Source of the DNA: Deltaproteobacteria bacterium tcs-42
GTDB taxonomy: Bacteria > Desulfobacterota > Desulfuromonadia > Desulfuromonadales > Geopsychrobacteraceae
DNA length: 38,562 bases
Direction of reading: 5' to 3'
NCBI GenBank assembly: GCA_002049545.1
Contig: LLYT01000016.1
Location: forward strand, 1-38,562
Shown: piece after piece, positions 1 to 9,170 of the stretch
Layout: each line of letters starts with the position of its first letter
How positions within the stretch are numbered: the stretch's first letter is position 1
The notes under the pieces: model-generated
Database searches by the model: none
The model's input: only the letters and a program-made list of their open reading frames with translations
What the model was told of the DNA's origin: nothing
Program-made: the position numbers and the translations under genes

Positions 1-60
1 CCGGATGCGGGAAAACCGCATGTCCGGTGGCAACGGAGGGCTTGGTCTTGGTGACAGGGC
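1..60 (+). other. possible group II intron 3' end (domain V-like hairpin), partial
   Basis: The first ~27 bases fold as a short lower stem (CCGG/CCGG), a GT bulge, an upper stem (ATGCGG/CCGCAT) and a GAAA-type loop. That is the layout of group II intron domain V. The following bases are not a convincing domain VI, and the intron body and any reverse transcriptase would lie outside the window. This could equally be another structured RNA or repeat end. Confidence 0.3.
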
Positions 61-76
61 CATTCTATTCTCTGAT

Positions 77-222
77 TATTCACCACCACTACCGATAAGG
101 GCTTGTGGTACCCATGGAAAGGGCGTCTGTCGCCACGGACGGCGACAGTCGAACGGCCATGGACGGCGCAAAGTGGCCCTTGGAATGGGTGCCTCAAGGC
201 ATTGCTGAACAGTTACAATTCA
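77..222 (+). repeat. ~145-bp dispersed repeat, copy 1 (inverted copy at 22897-23040)
   Basis: This stretch is nearly identical to the reverse complement of 22897-23040, differing at only a few positions over the core from about 99 to 220. It contains an internal palindrome CTGTCGCC-ACGGAC-GGCGACAG and two CCATGG sites, and ends in CTGAACAGTTACAATT. No convincing protein is encoded. The length and palindromic core suggest a MITE or REP-like element. This copy sits downstream of lptG. Confidence 0.8.
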
Positions 223-253
223 AGAAAGTCCCGGCCAGATCCGGGGCTTTCTT
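222..253. terminator. hairpin terminator 3' of lptG, possibly bidirectional
   Basis: A 13-bp stem (AAGAAAGTCCCGG with CCGGGGCTTTCTT, one G-U pair) closes a 6-base loop. It lies 21 bases beyond the lptG stop, and short T-rich stretches follow the stem on both strands. It probably ends lptFG transcription. Confidence 0.65.
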
Positions 254-274
254 GCTGTAACTTTTACGGCTTTA

Positions 275-1357
275 TCACTCTTTCACGTTCAGCAGGAGCC
301 AGACTCCCAATAACAAGAAAATAAAATTTGTCGACCATGCTGCAAAAAGTGGTGGTACGGCGTTGGAGTAGCCGAAGGCCATGACCAATGATTGGAGAAT
401 GAAATACACAACGCCAATTCCCAGACTGAGTCCCACTCCCAGGGCAATATTGCTATTACGGCCCCTTTGCAAGGCAAAAGGAATCCCCAGAAAACCCATG
501 ATCAGGCAGGTGAATGGAACTGCCAGTCGGCTATGCATATCAACACGCTGTCGAGTGGCGTCGTAGCCTTCATGTTCAAGTTTGTCCGCCATAGCTGAGA
601 GTTGTTGAAAGTTGAATTCATTATTCAGATTTTCACGACCAGAAAAATCTTCCGGTTTTCGGTCAATATCAAGAACCTGATTCTCAAGGGCTGTTGTTTT
701 AATCAAATCACCCGACGCAGAATCAAAAATAATTTCGGTCAGGCTTTCTGTCTGCCATCCCCCATTGTGGAAATGGGCGACGGGTGTGTCTTGTCGTCTG
801 GCGATTTTTTGCTGCCCATCAAACGTGAAAATCTTGACCCCCTGTAATCGCTTTTTCTCCAGGTTTGCAACGGCAATATTAATGATCTGATTATCATTTC
901 GGTACCAGATTTCATTACGGGTCAATTGGATCTGTTGCTTCCCTTTTAATTTAAACTCTAAGAGACTGTTCAATTGTTTGGTATTCCACGGAATAATAAA
1001 TTCATTGATCAGCAACAGGAGAAATGAAAGGAGTAAAACCAGGCCCATCAACGGTTGCACAACTCGCCAGAGGTTGACACCACAGGCACGCACAGCGGTG
1101 ATCTCATTGGTTCGACTGAGTCCACCGAGGGTCAAAACCATGCTGGTTAAAATGGCCAGCGGGAGAATCTGGGCAAAGATAAAAGGGATACTGTTGCTCA
1201 GGTAAATGAAATAATCCCAGGCAGCTGCTTTGTGATCGATAAAGTCGTCAACTTTTTCAAAAAAATCGATCAGCAGGTAGATGCCGATAAAAGCGGCAAC
1301 GCACAGCGTTAAAATGCGGATGAAATGTAGCAACAGAAACCGATCGAGGATTTTCAT
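275..1357 (-). CDS. lptG: LPS export permease LptG
   Basis: A 360-residue YjgP/YjgQ-family membrane protein. In the LptB2FG inner-membrane ABC transporter the LptF/LptG pair extracts lipopolysaccharide and passes it to LptC-LptA. Hydrophobic helices lie near residues 10-30, 55-85 and 95-120, a periplasmic beta-jellyroll-type region covers roughly 125-260, and three C-terminal helices end the protein. The ATG at 1357 overlaps the lptF stop (ATGA) and has a G-rich Shine-Dalgarno just upstream, so I chose it over an in-frame start 42 codons earlier inside lptF. LptF versus LptG is assigned from gene order and similarity of style, so the two names could be swapped. lptB, lptC and lptA are not in the window. 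Confidence 0.88.
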   Translation of the reverse strand: MKILDRFLLLHFIRILTLCVAAFIGIYLLIDFFEKVDDFIDHKAAAWDYFIYLSNSIPFIFAQILPLAILTSMVLTLGGLSRTNEITAVRACGVNLWRVVQPLMGLVLLLSFLLLLINEFIIPWNTKQLNSLLEFKLKGKQQIQLTRNEIWYRNDNQIINIAVANLEKKRLQGVKIFTFDGQQKIARRQDTPVAHFHNGGWQTESLTEIIFDSASGDLIKTTALENQVLDIDRKPEDFSGRENLNNEFNFQQLSAMADKLEHEGYDATRQRVDMHSRLAVPFTCLIMGFLGIPFALQRGRNSNIALGVGLSLGIGVVYFILQSLVMAFGYSNAVPPLFAAWSTNFIFLLLGVWLLLNVKE

Positions 1358-2538
1358 GATTCCCCCCCGGTTGAACTGTGACGTGACAAATATTGACGGA
1401 TCTTTTTTGGTGCACTGAAAATTTGCAAAGGCTTTTCGATGGCGGTGCGATGCAGCAGCCAGGAGCCTCCCAGAAAAAAACAAAAATTGGGGAGCCAGAG
1501 AATAATTGCTGCAGGAAGCAGGCCTTTGTCAGCTATGTTGCCAGCGAGGCTCAACAAAACATAGTAGACCAGAAACACCAGAAGAGCCATGGTGAACCCC
1601 GCCCCCTTCCCGGACCGCTGTGATTGCAAGCCGAGAGGGACACCGATCAGTACCAACACTAAGGGGGCGAATGCGATAACAACACGTTCATGCTTTTCCA
1701 CCTGGAGATGAAATTTGGTGTTGATTCTGGATGCTTTGTCTATGGCGTTGTTCAGTTCTGACCACGAGAGTTCACTGCGTGAACGGTGGCGGCTTTTATT
1801 GCCTAGCTGGCGGCCTACATCCAGATTGATATCATAATTGTTAAAACTGATAGTCTGGTAGGTTGTATGTTTTATATTTGCCGGACGTCTATGGATGCTG
1901 CCATCGCTGAGTCGCAGTGTCAGACTGTATTGATTCGGGTCAGAGATAAAACGCCCCTGGCGGGCTGTAATGGTTGTGGGTGTTTCGCTATCGCGTTCAT
2001 CCGAAATAAAGACATCCTGCATGATCCCACGTTCATCATCCATGCCGCGTGTGTAGAGGACAATTCCTGCGAATTCGTCATTAAATATTCCCGGTCTGAC
2101 ACTGACGCTGGCGTTACTGGAGGCAATCTGGAAAAGTTTTCCACGAAAAGCTGTTTTGCTGGCGGGTTCAATGGTGGTGGTGATCCACGCCGTCAGTAAG
2201 CTGAAAATAATCGCCAGAAGCAGAACCGGTTTCACCAGATTATAGAGGCTGATGCCGGATGCTTTAAGGGCGATGTACTCACTGTCGGCAGAAAAACGTC
2301 CAAATGCCAGAAGGATGCCCAATAAAAAAGAGAGGGGAACGGTGACACTGAAAAACGTCGGTAGCAGGTAGCTGAACAGTTTTACGATTTCTGCTGCGGG
2401 AACCCCTTTGTTGATGACCAGTTCAACCAGTCGGGGGATTTTCCCCATCAGCAGAACAAAAGTAAAAATCAGGAGGCTCAACAGAGTCGGAACACTGATT
2501 TCCTTGAGAGTATATCGGTGGATACGCAAATTTGACAT
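1354..2538 (-). CDS. lptF: LPS export permease LptF
   Basis: A 394-residue partner of LptG in the LPS exporter. It begins with the family-typical RIHRYTLKEI segment, followed by helices at about 14-34, 50-75 and 97-120. A periplasmic domain runs from roughly 125 to 265, and three helices follow near 295-365. It is translationally coupled to lptG through a 4-base overlap and is divergent from rpsB. No clear Shine-Dalgarno precedes the ATG at 2538, and no better start is visible. The C-terminal tail after the last helix is hydrophilic, about 30 residues. Presence of the pair implies an LPS-bearing outer membrane. Confidence 0.9.
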   Translation of the reverse strand: MSNLRIHRYTLKEISVPTLLSLLIFTFVLLMGKIPRLVELVINKGVPAAEIVKLFSYLLPTFFSVTVPLSFLLGILLAFGRFSADSEYIALKASGISLYNLVKPVLLLAIIFSLLTAWITTTIEPASKTAFRGKLFQIASSNASVSVRPGIFNDEFAGIVLYTRGMDDERGIMQDVFISDERDSETPTTITARQGRFISDPNQYSLTLRLSDGSIHRRPANIKHTTYQTISFNNYDINLDVGRQLGNKSRHRSRSELSWSELNNAIDKASRINTKFHLQVEKHERVVIAFAPLVLVLIGVPLGLQSQRSGKGAGFTMALLVFLVYYVLLSLAGNIADKGLLPAAIILWLPNFCFFLGGSWLLHRTAIEKPLQIFSAPKKIRQYLSRHSSTGGES

Positions 2539-2642
2539 GGAGGCGCATGTTAGTACGCTGGCTTGATCCTGTAAACTCCCTTTTTAACTGAAAAACAAGT
2601 TGTTTTTTGGGCGATTTTCGGTTTGCTGACTTTGTTTTTCAC

Positions 2643-2672
2643 TTGATTGCGTCTATAGAGGAGTGTTATAGG
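2643..2672 (+). promoter_or_regulatory. candidate sigma70 promoter for rpsB
   Basis: TTGATT at 2643 and TATAGG at 2667 are separated by 18 bases, in the divergent gap between lptF and rpsB. An alternative -10, TATAGA, lies at 2654. The match is moderate and start-site data are lacking. Confidence 0.35.
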
Positions 2673-2699
2673 TTCGCAGTTAATCAATTCACACGCTTC

Positions 2700-2745
2700 A
2701 GGATTTGGGCAGGATGGTTCTCGACTGTACGAAGAGACCTGCCGG
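2700..2745 (+). ncRNA. possible structured rpsB 5' leader
   Basis: GGGCAGG (2707) can pair with CCTGCC (2738), with an inner partly paired TTCTCG/CGAAGA stem, about 50 bases before the rpsB start. Autoregulatory S2 leaders are known in several bacterial groups. I cannot match this one to a known consensus, so only the hairpin itself is observed. Confidence 0.25.
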
Positions 2746-2791
2746 AGTGGATCGGAGCGGAGGAGCTAAACCAACTCAAGGAGAAAAGAAA

Positions 2792-3631
2792 ATGGCACAA
2801 ATTACCATGAAGCAAATGCTTGAAGCCGGTGTACACTTTGGTCATCAGACCAAACGCTGGAACCCTAAAATGAAGCCCTACATCTTTGGTGCGCGTAACG
2901 GTATCTACATTGTTGATCTGCAGAAAACTGTACGTTATTTCAAAACAGCTTACCAGTTTATTCAGGATACTGTTGCTAACGGCGATAAGGTTCTGTTCGT
3001 TGGAACCAAAAAGCAGGCACAGGATGCTATCAAAGAAGAATCGCTGGGCGCCGATCAGTATTTTGTCAATAACCGCTGGTTGGGTGGAATGTTGACCAAT
3101 TTTACGACGATCAAGGCCAGTATTGAACGGTTGAAAAAGATTGAAGCGATGGTCGCTGATGGGACTATTGAGCAGTACACCAAAAAGGAAGCGCTGGAGC
3201 TCGAGCGGCAACGTGAAAAGCTGGAGAAAAACTTGGGTGGTATTAAGCATATGACCAAACTGCCCGGTGCTGTTTTTGTTATCGATCCTAAAAAAGAAGC
3301 CATTGCGGTACGGGAAGCAAATAAACTTGGGATTCCGGTTGTTGCTGTCGTTGACACTAACTGTGATCCAGATAACATTAACTACGTTATTCCAGGTAAT
3401 GATGATGCGATTCGCGCAATTCGTTTGTTCGCATCAAAAATGGCCGAAGCTTGTGTCGAGGGTGATCAGCGCCGTAAAGAGAAAAAGCAGACTGTGGCAG
3501 AGGGTAAAGATGAACCTGTCGTTGAAACAGCTCCTGCACCCGAGAAAGAGGCAGCTCCAGAAAAGGAAGTTGCTCCTGCAGTAGAGACAGCAGAACCAGC
3601 GGCAGAGTCGAAAGAACCTGCAGCAGAATAA
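2792..3631 (+). CDS. rpsB: 30S ribosomal protein S2
   Basis: 279 residues, starting [20 protein letters not shown] with the family signature [22 protein letters not shown]. It binds the 30S head-body junction and is needed for S1 docking. The ATG at 2792 follows AAGGAG at 2777, and an in-frame start 29 codons upstream lacks support. S2 is usually about 240-260 residues. Here the fold ends near residue 230 and a low-complexity Ala/Glu/Pro/Lys tail of about 45 residues follows, with repeated AAPEKE-like units. First gene of the rpsB-tsf-pyrH-frr series. Confidence 0.97.
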   Translation: MAQITMKQMLEAGVHFGHQTKRWNPKMKPYIFGARNGIYIVDLQKTVRYFKTAYQFIQDTVANGDKVLFVGTKKQAQDAIKEESLGADQYFVNNRWLGGMLTNFTTIKASIERLKKIEAMVADGTIEQYTKKEALELERQREKLEKNLGGIKHMTKLPGAVFVIDPKKEAIAVREANKLGIPVVAVVDTNCDPDNINYVIPGNDDAIRAIRLFASKMAEACVEGDQRRKEKKQTVAEGKDEPVVETAPAPEKEAAPEKEVAPAVETAEPAAESKEPAAE

Positions 3632-3755
3632 AAATAGAGAAGTCAAAATAATGGACAGGCCTGCGGCCGGGCTCAGGCTCGGCCGTTGGTTTAACTGGAT
3701 AGATATTTCGGGACGGGACAAAGTAGCCCGTCTATAGAATCAGGGAGGAAAGATC

Positions 3756-4664
3756 GTGAGTATTACAGCAGCAATGGTCTCCGAGTTGCGTAAAAAAACC
3801 GGAGCAGGAATGATGGATTGTAAAAAAGCCTTGACTGAAAAAGCCGGTAATATGGATGATGCCATCGATTTTTTACGTAAAAAAGGGCTCTCTGCCGCCG
3901 CTAAAAAATCTGGCCGGGTTGCTTCAGAAGGTGCAGTCGCAGCGGGCACAGATGGAACTGTCGGAGCTATAGTTGAAATCAATGCTGAGACCGATTTTGT
4001 TGCCAAGAATGACGCCTTTCAAGTTTTTGTTGCGGGAGTAAGGGATGTGCTTCTCGCGAATGATGTGGCTGATGTTGAAGCTCTTAACGCCGTTGATTAT
4101 CCTGGAACTGGCCGGACTGTTGCTGCAGAGTTAACCCATCAGATTGCTACAATCGGTGAAAATATGGGGATTCGTCGCATGGCACGTATCGATGTTGGCC
4201 AGGGTATTGTCACCTCCTATATTCATGGTGCCGGTAAAATTGGTGTGCTGGTAGAATTGCAGACTGAGTCGACCGACGAAAAAGTAGCTGAATTGGGGAA
4301 ACAACTGGCCATGCATGTTGCCGCTGCTGCTCCTCAGTATCTGGATCGGGACAGTGTTCCTGCTGAAATCGTTGAGAAAGAAAAAGAGATCATGCGGGTT
4401 AAGGCTCTCGAAAGCGGTAAGCCAGAAAATATTGTTGAAAAGATCATTCTTGGCCAGATCAATAAATATTTTGGCGAGGTTTGCCTCCTTGAGCAAGCGT
4501 TTGTCATTGATCCCGAGCAGAAGGTTGGTAAACTTATTGCTGCCCTGGCCAAAGAAATTGGTGCCGATATCAAGTTGAACAGTTATGTTCGCTATCAGCT
4601 AGGTGAAGGGATCGAGAAAAAAGAAGATGACTTCGCAGCTGAAGTTGCGGCTATGAGCAAGTAG
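3756..4664 (+). CDS. tsf: elongation factor Ts
   Basis: 302 residues. It recycles EF-Tu by promoting GDP release. The N-terminal UBA-like domain (VSELRKKTGAGMMDCKKAL, residues 8-26) and the TDFVAKN motif near residue 80 are clear, followed by the two-part core. The start is GTG at 3756 behind a strong AGGGAGGA at 3742. The 124-base gap after rpsB contains a G+C-rich hairpin-prone stretch (about 3658-3690), but I see no U-tract terminator, so readthrough is likely. Confidence 0.97.
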   Translation: MSITAAMVSELRKKTGAGMMDCKKALTEKAGNMDDAIDFLRKKGLSAAAKKSGRVASEGAVAAGTDGTVGAIVEINAETDFVAKNDAFQVFVAGVRDVLLANDVADVEALNAVDYPGTGRTVAAELTHQIATIGENMGIRRMARIDVGQGIVTSYIHGAGKIGVLVELQTESTDEKVAELGKQLAMHVAAAAPQYLDRDSVPAEIVEKEKEIMRVKALESGKPENIVEKIILGQINKYFGEVCLLEQAFVIDPEQKVGKLIAALAKEIGADIKLNSYVRYQLGEGIEKKEDDFAAEVAAMSK

Positions 4665-4716
4665 TAAAAATATTGCTTAGCCCTATGATCCTTATTCTAA
4701 CCGGCAGGAGATATTT

Positions 4717-5448
4717 GTGGCGACAATTAAATACCGACGTATTCTACTGAAGTTGAGTGGTGAGGCACTGGCTGGAGAGCAGGGCTATGGTATTGATCCT
4801 GATGTTATCAATGGAATCGCTGCCGAAATCAAAGAGGTCATTGCCCTTGGAGTTGAGGTCGCTGTTGTCATTGGTGGTGGTAACATTTTCCGTGGATTGG
4901 CAGCTTCATCCAAGGGGATGGATCGTGCCAGTGCCGACTATATGGGAATGTTGGCGACCGTCATGAATAGTCTGGCCATGCAGGATGCACTGGAGAATCA
5001 GGGTGTTGTGACCCGGGTTCAGTCGGCCATTGATATGAAACAGGTTGCTGAGCCTTATATCCGTCGTCGTGCCGTGCGCCATTTGGAAAAAGGGCGTGTT
5101 GTTATTTTTAGTGCCGGCACCGGAAATCCCTATTTTACGACCGACACTGCTGCCAGTTTGCGGGCTATGGAGATCAATGCCGAAGTCATTCTCAAGGCAA
5201 CCAAGGTGGATGGAGTCTATACTGCCGATCCGAAGAAAGACAGGGATGCGGTTAAACTGCCGATATTAACCTATCTGGAAGTTTTGCAGAAAGGGCTTCA
5301 GGTTATGGATGCGACTGCAACTTCGCTATGTATGGATAATAATTTGCCGATGATTATTTTTGATATGACCCATCGTGATAATGTCAAAAAGGTGGTTCTT
5401 GGCGAGGCAATTGGAACAATTGTCAAGGGAGGTGACGGGAATGGTTAA
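4717..5448 (+). CDS. pyrH: UMP kinase
   Basis: 243 residues of the amino-acid-kinase fold. It phosphorylates UMP to UDP and in bacteria is a hexamer sensitive to UTP and GTP. KLSGEAL near residue 13, [11 protein letters not shown] near 50 and the nucleotide-binding FTTDTAA segment near 140 are present. GTG start at 4717 with CAGGAG at 4705. Its stop overlaps the frr start by 8 bases, indicating translational coupling. Confidence 0.97.
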   Translation: MATIKYRRILLKLSGEALAGEQGYGIDPDVINGIAAEIKEVIALGVEVAVVIGGGNIFRGLAASSKGMDRASADYMGMLATVMNSLAMQDALENQGVVTRVQSAIDMKQVAEPYIRRRAVRHLEKGRVVIFSAGTGNPYFTTDTAASLRAMEINAEVILKATKVDGVYTADPKKDRDAVKLPILTYLEVLQKGLQVMDATATSLCMDNNLPMIIFDMTHRDNVKKVVLGEAIGTIVKGGDGNG

Positions 5449-5998
5449 CGAAGTTTTGAGTGAGGCTCGTGGCGCTATGGACAAGGCGGTCAAGTCTTTG
5501 AAGAGAGAGATGACCAAGGTTCGTACCGGTCGTGCCAGTGTTTCGTTGCTGGATGATGTCAAGGTTGATTACTATGGAGTACCGACACCACTCAGCCAGG
5601 TGGCCACTCTGGCAGTTCCGGAGGCACGCTTGATGACGGTTCAGCCGTGGGAGAAGAATTTAATCCCCGATATCGAAAAAGCGATTTTTAAAGCTGATCT
5701 TGGCTTGACCCCTTCATCAGATGGGGTTTTGATTCGTTTGCCGGTTCCGGCATTGACCGAAGAACGACGCCGCGAAATGGTGAAAATTATTAAGCGGATG
5801 TCAGAAGATGCAAAGATTTCTGTCCGAAATGGACGTCGTGATGCCAATGAAAATCTCAAAATGCTAGAGAAAGAAAAAGAAATTACCGAAGATGAGCTCA
5901 AGCGGGGAGAGAAAAGCGTTCAACAACTGACTGATGACTTTGTCAGCACCATCGACTCGATAGTGCAGAACAAAGAACAGGAAGTCATGGAAATTTGA
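5441..5998 (+). CDS. frr: ribosome recycling factor
   Basis: 185 residues, the standard length. It splits post-termination ribosomes with [11 protein letters not shown] near residue 28 and DYYG..TPL..VA near 45-58 are family hallmarks, followed by the long three-helix bundle. ATG at 5441 sits inside the end of pyrH behind AAGGGAGGTG. A 22-residue in-frame upstream extension lies wholly within pyrH and is rejected. Confidence 0.97.
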   Translation: MVNEVLSEARGAMDKAVKSLKREMTKVRTGRASVSLLDDVKVDYYGVPTPLSQVATLAVPEARLMTVQPWEKNLIPDIEKAIFKADLGLTPSSDGVLIRLPVPALTEERRREMVKIIKRMSEDAKISVRNGRRDANENLKMLEKEKEITEDELKRGEKSVQQLTDDFVSTIDSIVQNKEQEVMEI

Positions 5999-6108
5999 TC
6001 CTCGAATCTGTTTCCAGGAAAGTGTTGGACTTTGCCGGTCGGTTGCGCTGTTCTTCAGTGGGGTCTGGCGAGGTTCAGCAACTTCGTAGCCTGAAAGGAG
6101 ATTGAATA

Positions 6109-6273
6109 ATGGCTCTGAAAATCACTCAAGAGTGCATTGGCTGTGGTACCTGTGTCGATGCTTGTTTGTTGGGTGCTATTGTTGAATCGGGAGATGTTTA
6201 TATTATTACCGATGAGTGTACCGAATGTCGCGATTGCATTGATAGCTGTCCGGTTAATGCTATTGTTGACTGA
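6109..6273 (+). CDS. small 2[4Fe-4S] ferredoxin
   Basis: 54 residues. It holds two classic CxxCxxCxxxC clusters: CIGCGTCVDAC at residues 9-19, and CTECRDCIDSCP starting near residue 36. This is a clostridial-type low-potential electron carrier of the cytoplasm. ATG at 6109 follows AAAGGAG at 6096. It lies between frr and uppS in a cluster otherwise devoted to translation and envelope synthesis, and a terminator follows at once, so it may close the rpsB transcript. Its redox partner cannot be told from context. Confidence 0.93.
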   Translation: MALKITQECIGCGTCVDACLLGAIVESGDVYIITDECTECRDCIDSCPVNAIVD

Positions 6274-6293
6274 TTGACTTCACATAGAGTTTT

Positions 6294-6325
6294 AAAAAGG
6301 ACGTTTTTACGACGTCCTTTTTTTA
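6294..6325 (+). terminator. intrinsic terminator after the ferredoxin gene
   Basis: An AAGGACGT/ACGTCCTT stem with a 7-base loop is followed by a run of seven T. It separates the rpsB-to-ferredoxin unit from uppS. Confidence 0.85.
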
Positions 6326-6356
6326 TGGCTTTTAAAATGTCCAGAAGATCAATTTC

Positions 6357-6386
6357 TTGCTGTTCATGTATGAGCCGTGTTATTTT
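6357..6386 (+). promoter_or_regulatory. weak candidate promoter for the uppS unit
   Basis: TTGCTG at 6357 and TATTTT at 6381 are 18 bases apart, located between the terminator and uppS. A promoter is expected here because a terminator precedes, but the sequence match is only fair. Confidence 0.3.
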
Positions 6387-6440
6387 TTAAAATTACAATT
6401 TTTCTTATGACCTTAGTGGTTTTCCGGGGGGCTTTATTGG

Positions 6441-7205
6441 ATGTCAACTTTTGTACAAAGCGCTGAAAAACGACACCTCGAACATCTCGCTATTATTATG
6501 GATGGTAATGGTCGTTGGGCTAAGCAGCGTGGATTACCCAGGGTCGCAGGGCATCAGCAGGGGGTTGAGGCGGTTACTCGCATCGTTGATGAATGTGTTC
6601 GGCATGGGATTCGTTACCTCAGCTTATTTGCGTTCAGTTCTGAGAACTGGGGTCGTCCCCGCCAGGAAATAGATGCCTTGATGGGGCTGTTGCTGCAATA
6701 TTTGAGTTCGCAGCGGCAGAAGATGCTAACTGAGAGGATCAGATTGCGGGTCATAGGTGATCTCTCCCGGTTATCGGAGCCGGTTCAATCCGCCCTGGTC
6801 GACGTTGTCAGGGAAACATCGCAAGGGCAGACATTCACACTGATTCTGGCTCTTTCCTATGGTGGTCGGGATGAAATCATGCGTGCTGCCAAGCAAGTTG
6901 CCCGGCATGCACTTGATGGACATCTGGATATTGATCAGCTTGATAATAAATCATTTTCAGCATTCCTCGATACTGGCGATTTACCTGAGCCCGATTTGTT
7001 GATCCGCACCAGCGGAGAAGTACGAATCAGTAATTTTCTGCTGTGGCAGGCAGCGTACGCAGAGTTTTACTTTACCGATGTTCTCTGGCCCGATTTTGAT
7101 GCCGTGGAATTGCAGAAAGCGCTGGCTGAGTATTCACAGCGTAAACGTCGGTTTGGGCTTACGGACGATCAAACGGAACCACAAATCAAGGAGAGTAACG
7201 ATTAA
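6441..7205 (+). CDS. uppS: undecaprenyl diphosphate synthase (isoprenyl transferase)
   Basis: 254 residues. This cis-prenyltransferase extends farnesyl diphosphate with isopentenyl diphosphate to the C55 carrier used for peptidoglycan and O-antigen. The catalytic IIMDGNGRWAKQRG motif is at residues 18-31 (Asp21 binds the diphosphate). FSSENWGRP near 71 and the C-terminal RTSGE.R.SNFLLWQ near 195 are intact. ATG at 6441. Its TAA at 7203-7205 overlaps the start proposed for cdsA, so the two are likely coupled. Confidence 0.96.
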   Translation: MSTFVQSAEKRHLEHLAIIMDGNGRWAKQRGLPRVAGHQQGVEAVTRIVDECVRHGIRYLSLFAFSSENWGRPRQEIDALMGLLLQYLSSQRQKMLTERIRLRVIGDLSRLSEPVQSALVDVVRETSQGQTFTLILALSYGGRDEIMRAAKQVARHALDGHLDIDQLDNKSFSAFLDTGDLPEPDLLIRTSGEVRISNFLLWQAAYAEFYFTDVLWPDFDAVELQKALAEYSQRKRRFGLTDDQTEPQIKESND

Positions 7206-8001
7206 ACAGCGAATTATTACAGCTATTATCGCTTTGCCATTGCTGATTTTGCTGCTTGGATATGCCAACCCTGCAGTTTTTTCTTTTTTTCTGGCTTTGG
7301 TCCTGTTTTTCAGCCTGATTGAGTTTAATCGCCTCGGGTTGGGAACGGAACATCGCCTGGAACAGTGGCTTGCTGCTATTACGGGTACAACGGTTATCCC
7401 ACTGCTGTTTTTCGAAAATCCAGGGCTGTTGTTTCCTTTGCTGACCGGAGCGCTATTGGTTTTTTCTTTATTGTTTCTGTTCCGTTTGCCGGTCATTACC
7501 GAGGTTCACCATCGTTTAGGCTGGATTGTTCTCGGGCTTATATACCTTCCGTTACTGTTGGGCCATCTGATTCCGCTCCGGATGTTGCCTGATGGGCAAC
7601 GCTGGATTTTCTTGACCCTTATTGTGGTTATGAGTTGTGACAGCTTTGCTTATTTTGTTGGCAGAAAAATTGGCAAGCGCAAACTGTATCTGGCGGTGAG
7701 TCCCAATAAAAGTATTGAGGGGGGGATTGCCGGATTAGCTGGATCGATTTTTGCGGTGCTGGTTGTCAAGTCGACCTTCCTGCCGGTCATCGGTTTTGTT
7801 GATGGGGTTGTGCTTGGATTGTTGCTTGGTGTTGTGGGACAACTTGGTGATTTGTTTGAGTCGTTGTTAAAACGCGCCTGCCAAGTTGATGACTCTGGAA
7901 GTATCATCCCCGGACACGGTGGACTCCTTGATCGTTTGGATAGCCTGTTGTTTGCATTTCCCGTCATTTATTATATTGCACGATACGGCTACGGAGGCTG
8001 A
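7201..8001 (+). CDS. cdsA: phosphatidate cytidylyltransferase, apparent ATT start
   Basis: 266 residues from the proposed start. It makes CDP-diacylglycerol, the substrate of pssA found later in this window. About eight membrane helices are visible, and the C-terminal signature [19 protein letters not shown] is intact. No ATG, GTG or TTG lies where CdsA proteins normally begin (M-KQRIITA). The codon there is ATT at 7201, with AAGGAG at 7188-7193 giving a 7-base spacing. An in-frame TTG at 7153 and ATG at 7078 would extend the protein 16 or 41 residues into the uppS reading region without a ribosome site. The family call is secure; the start is inference. Confidence 0.9.
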   Translation: MKQRIITAIIALPLLILLLGYANPAVFSFFLALVLFFSLIEFNRLGLGTEHRLEQWLAAITGTTVIPLLFFENPGLLFPLLTGALLVFSLLFLFRLPVITEVHHRLGWIVLGLIYLPLLLGHLIPLRMLPDGQRWIFLTLIVVMSCDSFAYFVGRKIGKRKLYLAVSPNKSIEGGIAGLAGSIFAVLVVKSTFLPVIGFVDGVVLGLLLGVVGQLGDLFESLLKRACQVDDSGSIIPGHGGLLDRLDSLLFAFPVIYYIARYGYGG

Positions 8002-8009
8002 GAACTCGG

Positions 8010-9170
8010 TTGAAAAAAATAGCAGTTCTTGGTTCGACAGGGTCCATTGGAGTCAGTACTCTCGAAATAGTCAGGGCATTTCCTGATTGCTATCGGGTTG
8101 TTGCTTTGACTGCCGGCAATAATATTGATCTGTTACACAAGCAGATTGATATTTTTCGACCACGTATTGTCTCTGTCGTTTCTGCAATTGACGCACAGAA
8201 ACTGAGTCAGCAGCTCAAAGGGGTTGATGTTCAGATATGCAGTGGTATTGAGGGGATGATCCACTGTGCAACGGTTCCCGAAGCAGATATGGTTGTTGCC
8301 GCAGTTGTCGGGGCCGCCGGGCTGGTACCCACAATGGCAGCAATCAAGTCGGGGAAGGATGTCGCTCTGGCCAATAAAGAGACACTGGTGACAGCAGGTA
8401 GCTTGATCATGGCAGAGGTCGAGCGGCAGAAAATTAATCTTATTCCTGTCGATAGCGAACATTCGGCAATCTTTCAGTCGATGACGGGTCAGCGTCGTCA
8501 AGATGTTCAACGCTTGATTCTGACGGCGTCCGGTGGTCCGTTCAGAGAACATGGCCTGGCGCAATTCCGGACAATAACTCCGGCTGATGCCCTGGCTCAT
8601 CCGAACTGGGATATGGGGCGGAAGATTTCGATCGATTCTGCGACAATGATGAATAAAGGGCTAGAGGTGATTGAGGCCCGTTGGTTGTTTGATTTTCCTG
8701 CCACGATGATCGATGTTCATATCCATCCCGAAAGTATTATCCATTCTCTGGTTGAGTATCGCGATGGAGCAGTTATGGCTCAACTCGGAGTCCCCGATAT
8801 GAAAACACCAATTGCCTACGCGCTATCGTGGCCGGAACGGTTACCATTATCTCAACACCCCCTTGACCTTTGCAACGTGGGGAACTTATCATTTTCCGAA
8901 CCCGATACAGAGCGTTTTCCCTGTCTGCGGCTGGCCTACGCCGCTTTGACTCTGGGCGGAACCGTTCCTGCGGTGATGAATGCGGCAAATGAAGTTGCTG
9001 TTGAGGCCTTTTTAAATAACAAGCTCAGTTTTCTAGGGATTTCTCAAGTGATAGAAAAAGCTATGTATCAGCATCAGGGTGAAGATCTTACCACTGTGGA
9101 ACAGGCCTTACAGGCCGATCTGTGGGGGCGACACAAAGCACACGAATTGATCAGTGGAGGATTGGTATGA
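8010..9170 (+). CDS. dxr: 1-deoxy-D-xylulose 5-phosphate reductoisomerase
   Basis: 386 residues. It converts DXP to 2-C-methyl-D-erythritol 4-phosphate with NADPH, the committed MEP-pathway step that supplies UppS with isoprenoids. The Rossmann motif GSTGSIG is at residues 8-14. The metal and substrate motifs [10 protein letters not shown] (about 147), SGGPFRE (about 176) and [18 protein letters not shown] (about 204) are all present. TTG start at 8010 with GGAGG about 13 bases upstream, 8 bases after cdsA. Confidence 0.97.
   Translation: MKKIAVLGSTGSIGVSTLEIVRAFPDCYRVVALTAGNNIDLLHKQIDIFRPRIVSVVSAIDAQKLSQQLKGVDVQICSGIEGMIHCATVPEADMVVAAVVGAAGLVPTMAAIKSGKDVALANKETLVTAGSLIMAEVERQKINLIPVDSEHSAIFQSMTGQRRQDVQRLILTASGGPFREHGLAQFRTITPADALAHPNWDMGRKISIDSATMMNKGLEVIEARWLFDFPATMIDVHIHPESIIHSLVEYRDGAVMAQLGVPDMKTPIAYALSWPERLPLSQHPLDLCNVGNLSFSEPDTERFPCLRLAYAALTLGGTVPAVMNAANEVAVEAFLNNKLSFLGISQVIEKAMYQHQGEDLTTVEQALQADLWGRHKAHELISGGLV

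Noticed and set aside
2684-3250. 188-codon open frame on the minus strand
   Set aside because: Antisense to rpsB with no supporting motif.
8133-8600. 155-codon open frame on the minus strand
   Set aside because: Antisense to dxr; no recognisable domain.
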